From: Setaria digitata
Lineage: Eukaryota; Nematoda; Chromadorea; Rhabditida; Setariidae
NCBI GenBank assembly: GCA_003640385.1
Contig: RCAB01000019.1
Span: 62,001-126,000 of the forward strand
Direction: 5' to 3'
Length of the DNA stretch: 64,000 bases
In this document: positions 49,141 through 61,096 of the stretch, in pieces
Layout of the letters: each line of letters starts with the position of its first letter
How positions within the stretch are numbered: position 1 is the stretch's first letter
Position numbers and translations under genes: made by a program
The notes under the pieces: model-generated
Databases searched by the model: none
What the model saw: only the letters and a program-made list of their open reading frames with translations
What the model was told of the DNA's origin: nothing

Positions 49141-52100
49141 ATGCATTTATTCCATCTTTTCACAATACATTTGTTTGTTGCCTTATGTTTCATTACTACT
49201 GTTGCATCACTTTATCCACCGGATATTATCGGGAATATCAGTTTCCATGAATACAAGGGTCAGCTATATGTAGAGAAGAAAGTCGGCGAAACGTTGGAGT
49301 TGAACTGCTCAGCGATGGAAGGCGTTGAATGGGTGTTGCCTGATAACACTCTCAATTTTGGTTTCGATTCTGAAGAGGTTTTTGTTTTTGTTTTTACTGA
49401 AAAACATGCATTTTCCTTCATGAATATTGAACCCGTTACATTCATATTGATAAGCAGTTATGACACTCCAACATAACAGCAAGTTGCGAGATCGCTTCAC
49501 TCCTGAAATTTTGGTTTCGATTCTGAAGAGGCCTCACAATAGATGTACAATGGTCGGTTCCCCAATTTTTCAACATTATTGTTGGTAGTGTGGGGAAAAA
49601 TTTTGGTTTGTTGGAAGATGTTATAGATTCACAGATCAAGAGTTCTATTAATGGCAGTTTTTTGAGAATTAAAGTTTGTAAGACTGGTGAGGAATTGTAC
49701 CAGTTTTAAGTTAATATGGAAACCATAAGACCATTACCATATAAGTGAAACATATTGCTTTTCTCTTTAAAACAAGTGGATAACATGCGTTGCAAATAAT
49801 GTAGGGAGATGAGATATAATAGCACATGAGGAAATAAAATACAATAACAATATTTGTCCTTTTCATACGTATACAAAATGTGGTGCATTTCATATAACCT
49901 GCGGTTAATTTAGTGATTAGAATAATATCATTATCATTTCGTATGATAGCAAATGATTTGTTTTTAGGAATTAACCCATCAGATTGTGATGCCTCCATAA
50001 GGGTTTATCATAGCGAGATGTGCTATTCTGAAATCAGTTCCTTGGACCAATTTAATGGAGTATTTGTTGTCGAATAGTTCAACTTTTTCAATAAAACATT
50101 TTACCTTGGAAAGAAATTATTTGATTTTTAGCGTGAAAGCAGAGTCAAAATTGAAAACGGACTTGATATTGGATTTCGGAGTTTGCGGTTAGAGTCACTG
50201 AAAAGGTCAGATACGGGTGAATATGTTTGTGCTTCAGAACATTCTGGATTTAATTCTTCAATATATGTATATGTATCCAACAGAAAAAGTTAGTCTCTCC
50301 ATAGTTAAAATTTTTTAAATGTAGCCATGGTGATGCTCACGGAATTCACATATTTTCCTACTAATATTTATTGAACCTTTTTGCACAAAGTATAACGACA
50401 TATAAGAAAAAAAAAAAAAAAAAAAAAAACAACACAGCTTCACTAGGTCTTTTATTTCTCGACTATTGACTGAATGAATTATGTTCACTACATATGAATA
50501 TATTTAAAATCACAACAGAAGCTTATTAGTAAAACAGTTCAGATGGGAAGCCAGGTGAAACAGGGACGTTCCTAAATTCTGGTCCATTAATTATTCCCAA
50601 AACACTCCGTGGACTTAATGTGATCTTACCATGCAGAACGGATGAATTCATTGAAAGCGATGTAGAGCTGTTCATCAATAACATAAAGCAGACCAAAGGG
50701 ATTCACTTTGATCCAAGGTTTTTCATTCTAAAACATGCTGAATTATAAAGTATGGATTTATTATAAAATTTATTATAAAATTATTATAAATTATAAAATT
50801 TAAAATTATAAAGTATAAAGCTATTTTCCTTCAGTGTAAAGATGCATCTTGACAATTTCGTTCAGGATTGGGTTCGTTGTGGATCGAGAGCTCCTGAGTG
50901 AACGTATAGAGATATCAGCTCGTTGTGAATATTTGGGTCACACTTCAGAAATGATAATAGTACCGATAACAAATGACGAAGAGATGGAAGACTTGCCAAT
51001 AATTGAGGTGTCAAATCAGTGGCCTTATGTTGGACAAGAACTGAGAATGAGCTGTACATTCCATACAAGAGATGGATTTAGATATGCACTTACCTGGAAA
51101 TGTCCTCATTGTGAAAACGAAACGGTATGTTGTTGTTTGGGCTCATTTACGGTTTACAGTGCTGTTCAAAATTCTGGAAAGTTTTATTATATCTTTAGAG
51201 CTCAAAACTCTTTCAGAGATTATAGAAAGCAGGTGATCAATACTACACTCCTGTGTAAATATCATGTATAATACTCTTACTTTTTCTTGAAATAACGATA
51301 CTATGTTTTGTGCTCTGGAAGAATACAGTACAATCCTTAGGTTTACTTTTAGGACCTACTGTTGATTTATCACATATTCATATAGGTAAAATATCACTTT
51401 ATTGCGAAAAATCTGGTACACTTCTTTGTAGTTGAAGATTCGTAACATTGCAGTAAGAAGAGGTGTTAAGGATTAGGACTTGATTTTTAATTTGCATCAG
51501 TAACATAACTAGAGTTGTTCATTGTGCTCTCCTAAAGAAGCAAAATTTTTTAGGATCATATTGTTTCAAATCGTTACGTGAAAATTAGAGGTGGTATCCA
51601 GAAGTTGCTGTTTATTGAAGATTTGCGAGATACAGATACTGGTGATTATGAATGCACATTAACAAATAAGGATGATGAGCATGACATTCGACATAACATT
51701 CATCGGTTAGAAGTATCACCCACAAAGGGGCAGCTGAAAGTCATGGATTTTTCGGAAAGTATTGATTTCGAAGAAGGTCAAGTTGTGAGGTTATTCCATA
51801 TGGCAAGAGCATTTCCAAGCGATGAATATATTTCTGAATGGAGAAAAGTTTGTTAATAAGTTTTCCTCCACATCCAGAAAAAAAAATTTCAGCAGTCACT
51901 TTTCTATTAGAAAATTTTAAAAAAGGTGATTAGTCCTTTCATCCTACTAAATTTTTTCGGGGTGTTCTTTGACATGGTAGTCTTTATTTTCTCAACTCGA
52001 TTTTGGATTTTTTTTGTTCATATTCATTTTTAATCTTTTATCCCTAGTCAAGTTTACCTTTTAATGTTTCGACTCATTCAAATTTGACTCTTTTCTGGAA

Positions 52101-55100
52101 GTGGTTTTACTTCACTTTTATTCAAAAATAGTTATTATCATTCAGTTTAACACGCTGTTCACGGTGCTTGTTGTATATAAGTAGTATCGTACTTGGAAGA
52201 GCTTATCAATCGAAAAAATTTGACTTTGCTTCATCCAGAAATTCAAACTGTTTGATTTTACAATTCCAGTGTTTCCTCTTGACTACCTTAAAACACAATA
52301 AATAGTAATGGATTTTTTATAATTTGATAGTTTTAGAAACGTGTAAGGATTTCGTAATACAAACTTTTTTCATGCTCTGAGGATAATAGTTTATAGTATT
52401 CGAAGACAATATCCAAAGGAGAATTCGTAGAGAAAATGGAAGAAGGTGTTAGAAGCAAACTGAACGGAGATCTCCATGAAGATGAACTGTCATTCACCAA
52501 TGCTTCCGTTCGTGATTCCGGAACGTTCGTTTTTCGATTTTTTGTTGAAATTGGAGTCCAGAAATGGAAGCTCTCGTAAATATTAAGGTCAAACTATAAT
52601 TTTTGTAGATTTCGAGACCGTGCTTGATTTCTAGACATGATTCTACATCTATCATCCAGCTGTAAATTTTCAGAATATGTAATACAAGCTCATATCAGAT
52701 GTCCTAAGAACCTTGTAAAACGAGCTAATTTGCTTTACTTTCAGTAAATTGATTTTCTACTAACATTAGCAATCTTTTTTGATTTTGAATAAGTGCAACT
52801 GAGGTGCGTTTGAAATTTAAGGGTCTCGTAATCACTTTATTCTTTTTACTTTAGAACTACATTAAAAGCAGACGTTTGGTAGACAAAACTGAAATAAACC
52901 TAAACAGAGCATTGGCATTGATTCTGACACGTTTTGATTAGATAACATATTTCAGTTATCAGTTAGTGATAAGAGTGTCGCGGGATTTTATTTATTGGAA
53001 AAATTGGACGTTATCTATTCGTCCCATCAATGTACAACCACTAATTACTATTCATGATGAGTTTAGTAAAACTCTATCAAGTTTTGTTTTAATCAACTCG
53101 AAAATAATTGTTACATGCTTGGTGGAAGACACGAAATCTCACAAACTACGTTTATTGTATATAACGTGAGTTTTACAGTTTCTATATTATTCTTTTTCTG
53201 TTGGTTGAAGGTTTTTCGAACAAGTAAATAACTTTCTCACAAATTTAGGAGAGGTGGAAAATGGATGCAACCTGATGACGTTGTAGAATTAACTGGTTTC
53301 ACTTACGAATCCGCCATTAAATGGATAACACATGCAGGGGAACATTTGCGAATACGTTGTGAGGATAATGATACCAACAAGGTAGGTTTTATCATTTTAT
53401 TGTTAGTTCCCTAAAGGTAAATAAATATAAAGGAACAAAGAAAAACACAAAGGAGATTATAAAGTAAATATTACGAAGGAATACTCATATCTCAGTATTT
53501 TCATCCTGGCATTCGTTTTTATAATAGCACAAAAAGCTGTTAAAATGTATAATTCATTTGTGTAGATTTCATTCACCTGCATATTAATTAATTCAACTTT
53601 TAAATGCGTTCTTTAATTTTTATTATTTTCTTTCACCACGTATTAAATTTTTCCCTTCATTCCTCGTGGAATTCAAATGTTAAGCAGTCGTGTAATTGCT
53701 TCAAATTATCAAAGCGTGATGATGTCCTTCCGGAAGTTTCTCCTCACTATGGAAAGAGAAAGTTTAAAAATTGTGTCTCTAGATATTGTTTACTGTACTA
53801 AAACCAACAGTATCATAATATAATTAATAGATTTGTGGAGAATTCAATTTTTGCTGAGCTTTTTATATCTGCCTTTCTAAAGGTATATTTTCTGTCATCC
53901 ATTCTGTTCAACGTTATTTAGTAACCGTGCTTATCGTAATTATTATTTAGATCGATGAAGTGGATTTGATTATCTCAGAAGTGGAGACAATTAATGCGTC
54001 CTTTATTGCCACAAAGCCAGCTCCTTTACTCGATGAAGATAGTAGTATCTATGAGAAGGACAGTTTGAAGCTAATTTGCATTCTTCCTTTGAATGATTAT
54101 TTGTTAGTTTTTGACTCCAAAAGGGTAGAATGGACAACATGTCTTGTGTTTTTAGTATTTAGTTTGTTTTTATTTAAGTTACCAGTGTTCCAAAACTTTA
54201 CTGGGAAGGAAGTGATTATTTAGAGACCAAAAATAGCTATAGTTTCTCAGCATACCCTTTTAGCATTCATTTCTCTGAATAGAAACCATTTATGACGAGC
54301 AACACTTACGATTGTAATCAAGAGAAGTTTGATTTTGTTTTCTCTTGATATTAACTTCCAAATAAACTTCACGGCTTACTAAAACTATTCTTTGCCATGA
54401 CTTTGCATCGGAAAGCAATGAAATTAAGTCATAGATTTTTTTCACACTCTTATCTTAGTGTGTTCCAGAACTTTTCTTCTGCCTAGTTGCTTGGATATGT
54501 TTGGAAGTCACAGTTTGTAAAAAAGTGGCCACATGCTTTTAAGAATAGTTAATAGCAGTATTTATATAGAGACTCTCGAGGAATATGATCGGGCACCATG
54601 AAATATTCCAGTGATGTTAATTGGGTTCGAGATGGTGTTCAGTTACCAGTTCCAGAGCGGTTTGCTACCGCATACTCTCAGCAGTTCATAACGATATTGG
54701 ATGATGTCACCTCAGACCAATCCGGTGATTATCATTGTATAGCCAGATCGAAAAGTGGCCGCTTTTCACGCAATTATACTCTTCATATCAAAGTAAGCCA
54801 CGGTAGAACCGTTTTATGGCCTAAACTGTTGTGTTGAACCTCACTTCTAAGTTCTGTTTATGTTAACATGTTGAATTTAGATACTTTTTTCTTCATAGGC
54901 TGTCGTAATCATCAGTGAAAATATGGGACATATGAATCGAAAGCTCTGTTTTTTATTGTAGCATATCCAGACCCAGTATTGTACTCTGATTGGTTCGCTT
55001 TAAACTGGATTTTTGTTTTTGTTTTTGTTTTAAGAGCTTACAGCATAGTTGTGTTTCAAATCTTAGGAAATAAAAAGAAAAAAAAAACACCGCAGTTTCG

Positions 55101-58100
55101 TTTTTTTTTGTTTTTTTTTTTTTCCGCTAGTACTCCCGGAAACTCGTGTGATGATATGTTTTTAGTTTTTTTGTTCAATTTCTTACAAATTAATTTTTTT
55201 AGATAAATGAAGTGTTTGCTCCGTACATCGTTGAAGCAAATGAGGAATATGAACATATGGTAAAATATGGCGAAAGGACAGGACTTGCATGTCCTATTGA
55301 GGGAAAGCCAGAACCAATTTATAGATGGCTTAAAAATGGCATTGAGTACAATGGCAGTTTGACTAGGAAAATTGACTTTCCTCGAGTTATTATCGAAGAC
55401 AAAGCTATTTATACTTGTATTGCAAAAAATCGTGCTGGTTCACAGCAAGCTTCTATCCGGCTTGAGGCAAGTTCGATGAATGCATTTGTAAATCCTCGTT
55501 TGAAAGGTACGCTCTGAAGACGAGAATCTCTCAGTAATCAGTGTGATGAAAACAACTGCTGTTACAGTTAACCGATGAGCCAGCTTATATTCATTCATCG
55601 AAACATTGGTGGACTCTTGGTTTTGCAATACTTAGTGCTTTGGCCTTGCTTCTTCCGGCACTTGTTTTTCTGCTGAAACAGCATCGCAAAGGTAAGCGGC
55701 AAGAGGAACAACTTCGGGCACTCTATAATCAACTGATGAGTGTTTCGAGTGGAGGATACCTTGCTGGACCGACTGATCTCAAGCAACCTTTGCATGAGCG
55801 CGTTGAACAGCTGCCATATGACCGCAGATATGAAATTAGCAAGGACAAGCTTGTCTTCAAGCAGGTTTTATACATTTTTTGATTTTGCTTAGTTGATTAA
55901 ATCCGTACTGAAAGTTTTCTATGAAGTGGTTCTGACTTAGTTGTCTCAGTGATTTATGCAACCGTACGAAAATATGCAAATTTCAAATGTTTAGAATAAT
56001 CGTTAGGACTTCTACTGAAAGGGTACCAACATTATTATTATTTGGTTTCATGGATGACGTAATATAGGGTAGATTTCATTTATTTAACTTTTGATGACTT
56101 TAAAAAGCTTTCCTAAAGACTTTGCTAGTTACGGATTTACGTCTTTACTACTTTTTACGAGGACAAATCTAGGAGATCATAATAAATTCATTCTCATTAG
56201 CACACATTATACATGTTTTTATGCTATTAACGAAACTTGCTTATTATAGCTCAAATTCTCCCTCCATAATAGGAATCATCCTCTAGGAAATATATTACAG
56301 TCACTTGGTGGGGGACAATTTGGGCAAGTGTACTTGGGTGAGCTAAACAAACCTCGAGTGAGCGATTCATTAGCTGTGTCAGATATACTACAAGTAGCAA
56401 TAAAAGCTCCACGTGATGGACGTAACTTACAACATCAGAAAGCGCTAGCTGATGAACTTAAAATAATGCTCGCCATTGGTATTCATCCAAATGTTCTCTG
56501 TTTGATCGGTGCGGTGACGAAACAAATATCCAGGTAACTTTCATTATTTTTGGGCGAACAATTCTCTTTCTGTAAGTAATTATATTTGTAGACTACTATT
56601 TTGATTTCACAGTAAAAGGATATGAATGAACAGTAAGTTTAAAAATAGTTTATTATAGTGGTCAACTCTACGTGATAATGGAATACTGTGAAAATGGCAG
56701 TTTGAAGGATTATCTGTCAAAAAATAGTGCAGGTTTTCTGAATGAAGTGGAAGTGAGAAGAGAACCGCTGAGCAATGATGGATACTTGACACCAACGCGA
56801 AATGCACAGCATGAAGCCCAGATATACATGGTTCTTCTCCACTTATTAAAAATCCTTCAATTTTTTATGAGATAGTTCATTTTATAACTTGGTGGACTAA
56901 CAATATACATTTATATAATTTCATGCGCAGTTTTCATATTTTTTTTTTTATGAAACGCTGTTGCAAATCTGTTTACAAAGTTTGCCATTTATAGGCGGAG
57001 TTGAAACCTGAATGGGCCACAAAAGTAGATGAAGTGCGACAGAAGGACAAAATGATCACTACAAGCGATTTGATCTCATTTGGTTACCAAGTTGCTAGTG
57101 GAATGGAATATCTATCTAATAAAATGGTATTTCAAGCCAATATTTAAAAGACATTTTCACTAAGCCGTTAATAAATTATGTATCTTTCTAGTGTATTCAT
57201 CGAGATATTGCTGCTCGAAACATCCTTGTGACAAAGAGTCGAGCGATACGCATAGCAGATTTCGGTTTAGCACGTAAGGATTCTACGGTTTATCATATTC
57301 GAAGCAGTCAGAATGTACCGCTGCCTCTCAAATGGATGGCATTAGAATCAATTTTATATCACAATTTCACTAAACAAGTAATACTTTTTTCATGATTAAT
57401 TTGTAGGTTGTTGATAAACACTCTTAACAGCATTGGATTACACTAAAAAATTTTACTTGTTCCTGCCGGCTTGTAAATTTTTAGTCCGATGTTTGGTCCT
57501 ATGGTGTACTGTTATGGGAAATATTTTCTCTCGGAAAAATCCCGTATCTACAAGTTGATAATGACGATCTTGTTAGCTATTTGCAAGAAGGAAATCGCAT
57601 GGAACAGCCCAAACTTGCACCTGATGACATGTTGGTTTTTGGGATTTGCAATTTGTTAAATTGGATTTTGGTTATTTGCTGACAGTGGTTTTTTTTTTTT
57701 TTTTTTTTTATCGCTCGTGAACGTGCGTTTTTCTGGTTCTCAATTTTTTTTGATACCATTTCATGAACTTCCATATGCATGCAGATACTTAGATGAGATT
57801 TTTGTTTGAAGGACTAAATATTTACGAGTGCTGAAAGTGCTATCAGTTAAATACGATATTGTATTGCAGATATAACCTGATGAGACAGTGTTGGCTTTCG
57901 GACCCTATCAATCGACCTACATTCTCCGAATGTAAAGTTTTAATGAAAACACATCTTTCACGCGCTTCTCCGCCGGTAATTTAACAACTTGGCTTTAATT
58001 TGATTCGTTTCATTCACTTGTTAATATCTTCAACTTATTTACATGAGCTCTTTTGTCATAATAAACGATAACATTAACTTCAGAACAAAAAGTTTAATTA

Positions 58101-58293
58101 TTTGGATGAAAATTTGCAGTTGAGCATACGCCTTGACAAAATGTTGGAGGAAGATCAGACTGTGATGGAGGGTTACAGTGAATGGCATGATTCAGAGGAG
58201 GCTGAACAGGATCTCAGAGCACAGGCTACTCGAAATGGTTTTATTGCTGTTCCAACGCAGGAACCGTCAACAAATTCCAATATATACATGTAG
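49141..58293 (+). CDS. VEGFR/PVR-like receptor tyrosine kinase (seven Ig domains)
   Basis: Exons: 49141-49377, 50132-50288, 50543-50717, 50866-51124, 51554-51847, 52397-52575, 52956-53165, 53249-53381, 53951-54124, 54612-54792, 55203-55466, 55568-55864, 56301-56533, 56659-56830, 56995-57126, 57192-57377, 57485-57630, 57870-57975 and 58084-58293, about 1,250 aa. A signal peptide ([16 protein letters not shown]) is followed by seven Ig-like domains. The fourth lacks the Cys pair, as in vertebrate VEGFRs. A TM ([20 protein letters not shown]) and juxtamembrane [10 protein letters not shown] follow. The kinase has [24 protein letters not shown] and WMALES, with an insert of about 60 residues splitting the lobes. 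The activation loop has a single Tyr (STVYHIR). All catalytic residues are present. The family matches C. elegans ver genes. The exon 9-to-10 phase is unresolved, and intron 11 is GC-AG. Confidence 0.9.
49507..49531 (+). repeat. 25-bp direct duplication of the end of receptor exon 1
   Basis: The 25 bases 49354-49378, ending at the exon 1 donor junction, recur perfectly at 49507-49531 in intron 1, 153 bp downstream. The second copy is followed by GCCTCA instead of GTTTTT. Confidence 0.9.
50407..50429 (+). repeat. A23 homopolymer tract
   Basis: An uninterrupted A run in intron 2 of the receptor kinase gene. No adjacent retroposon body was recognised. Confidence 0.8.
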
Positions 58294-59120
58294 TTCTAAC
58301 TTAAATTAAGAGATAATCTAAAGATTTTGAACGGTATGACAGGGAGGAAAAACTTATTCATAAGATGGAAATGAATTTTAGTTGAAGTTTTGCATCTGGC
58401 ACAAGATACAAGGTGGCTTCAAAAATTTCATATATGCAGTGACTTTTAATTATTCGTAATGTTTGTGCCTCGTAACAGTAGCGTGTGGCAGAAATTGGGT
58501 TACATCAGAGAAAGGTGGTAGTTTAATTTGTGTAAGACCTTTCCTATTAGTGGAAATGAGTTATGAGGAAGAAATTTCTGGTTGAAACTGAATTCACAGA
58601 TGTTAAAAACTTGCCAAGTAGGTCACTTGTTCCTGTCTGTACAAGTATGTTAACCTTACATTCTATTTACTTCACTCACATTTTGAATGCCTATGAGAAG
58701 CAAATCTGATTCATTGTAGATGGATTCATTCAATATATACAGGATCTCAACCTACAAGTCTTTTTTTTTTAATAATATTCGATGGAGATTTCGATTTTAC
58801 TGTTTTACTCAGCCTTGTTTTGTATATGTTTCTTAAAATGTTTCCTAAATCCACTTATATTACTAATAGTAATGTCAAGCTGTTAATACCAAGTGATTTT
58901 ACCAAAATATCTTTAAATTATTGATGCATTTGGTAGTAACATCGTTTGTCGCGGATTTACTGGTGGAAGATTTAGATTTCCGATACCAAAATACAGAAAC
59001 AGTGAAATTTACTACTGTTAAGATTAAAACAGCTAGAATCACACACTCACACCTTGATGAAGTTAGCACCTAAAAATATTATGGTTCATTTCTATTTTTC
59101 CTTTTAACTGAGATTTGGAG

Positions 59121-59162
59121 TAACTTCTGATCTCATAGATTCTTCTATGAGATCAGAAGTTA
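59121..59162. repeat. Perfect inverted repeat (hairpin)
   Basis: The left arm TAACTTCTGATCTCATAG and its exact complement are separated by six bases. The outer A and T of those six can also pair, giving a 19-bp stem with a 4-nt loop. It lies about 830 bp past the receptor stop codon. Function is unknown. Confidence 0.9.
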
Positions 59163-60437
59163 TTTAGAAGACAAGCAACCGCACAGCTGGGGGCATTCAC
59201 AGTTACTTTGTCCGCATTATTTCTTAATCAGCTTACGATACTAGGAAAGAATCTGATAAGCTGACTTGGCACTGGAACGTCTGACAGAAGTTATCTATAT
59301 TTATAAGCTTTACTCGCATTTCGCTCGGAAAAATATCAACTGAAGACTTGGAGAAAATCAGCCATTATCTTTACCGTTAGGGTTCTGTTCATACTGTATA
59401 AAAGCAATTAAATCGGAATTTACTCGATTAGAAAGTAAATCCGTTAATTAGGAATTGGTTCAAGTTGCTAAGGCTATCCATGGCACTAGTACCAGCGACT
59501 GTTAAGCAGATAAGATCAGGATTGCTTATTAACTCGATTGCTCGAATTAGCATTATTTGTTTTGTAAAAAAGATATAGTCAGCCTCCAATATAGTTTAAC
59601 CGGAGCACCAGTGTCCCGAGCCAAAAATTTGATACTGGAATAATAGTGTTTGTGGGGATGTGGAACATATTCCAGGAAGCAGGAATTTATACTTCTTGGC
59701 ATTTAATATATTAGCAATGATATACAAAATAAAGGAAGACACTAGTCGACTGACCGTCGCAGGTCTACTGTAATGGACAGGGGTGGACCACGTCTTAGTT
59801 TTTCTAGTCGAATAAATGTCAGTGGAACCGAAAGTTCGACACCATCGAGAGAGTGAGAAAATGAATAGTTGGATTGATGAATTCCGGTTTAAGTAACACA
59901 GTGAAACCTAGAGCAGGAAGTATCACTCTTGTGCTGATGCCCATGATTGAGATGGAACGATGGAGCTAGTGTTGAGTACTTTCTTGAGCTGCGAAGTTGC
60001 TCCCACCTTTTTTCTATGTTTCTTTGGTCATAGCCTCATTCATGGGGATCATTCATCATTTCCTGTTAGTTATAACTGGCCATTCATTTCAGTTTGAAAT
60101 CAGTTAAGGGTCTTAATCTTTCTTCCAAAAAATGATACAAGCAGAGCTCTGGAGTGGGGCAATCGTGATTTACTCGATATGAATTTGTTATCTGTACCAG
60201 TAATTTGACGGAGTAGTATGGAAGAACTCTGAGATTGTATGTGAGATTGAAAGTTTCCGAGACGAGAATCCTCAGATCGCACTTTATGTCGCCTGAGAAC
60301 GTGAACTGCATCATGGGACGTGACATTGTCACAGGCAATTGGTGAGTCCTGCAGTGAATTCCTGTATTCGGTAACGCCCAGCATTTGCCAAAGTTGTTAT
60401 TGATGCGACGTGGGGGCTGGAGTATTTATTATTACCT

Positions 60438-60494
60438 GGGAATTGTGGGTATTGGGGGCTTTTGTTTGTGAAGGTGGGGGGGGGGGAGGGGGAG
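60438..60494 (+). other. G-rich potential G-quadruplex tract
   Basis: Successive G-runs (CTGGG, GTGGG, TTGGGGG, then a run of 11 G, then AGGGGG) lie on the plus strand within about 60 bases. This is striking in sequence that is otherwise about two-thirds A+T. Confidence 0.6.
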
Positions 60495-61096
60495 AGAAAA
60501 AACATTTTGTATGGAATTAGCCCTTTTTTTCGCCAAAGAAGATATCTAGAAATATGTTCTAACACAATTTACAAATCGTTGTGTCTGTATATTGTCTCTT
60601 TAAATGTTTTGATAAAGACAATGATCAGAAATGCTGAGGTGTGGAAAAAATTATCAAATGATTTGAGGTACAATATGTATGGTTTTTTTTCTGCCTTAAC
60701 TGGTAAAACAGTGTATAGCAGGGGTTGTATGGCTGTTCAGAATATCTTGACCACCATATTATTTGAGCATAGCTACCAAATAAGTGAAAGTAAGCATTGG
60801 GTCCAGGGAACTGCATCTATGATGTAAATGGAGTTGAGACCTCGAACTTATGCGGAGTGTAAATACTGATTCCTTTAATCATAAATGGTGTAGCATAATT
60901 TTTTCCAAAAAGTTTGATTTCTGCTAAATCTACGTGATGTATGTAAGTGTATTTCTTACAGATTTACTACATTAATGTTTGTTCTTGACCTTCGTTTTAC
61001 TTTATTTTCTTATTGGAAATAACAAAGTTCTGTATTTCATATATTTTTGTTTTGGCACCACTGAAAATTTATCGACCGAAACAGAACTGTTTCAAA

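Larger units (their letters stand above)
58294..61096. other. Intergenic region between receptor kinase and RING/PHD genes
   Basis: Contains a perfect hairpin at 59121-59162, a more GC-rich block at about 59700-60450 with short overlapping minus-strand frames (60084-60384), and a G-rich run at 60438-60494. No gene could be supported. Confidence 0.45.

Noticed and set aside
60462..60827. 121-codon plus ORF
   Set aside because: It opens with a non-ATG codon across the G-run, has no splice partners and no recognisable domain.
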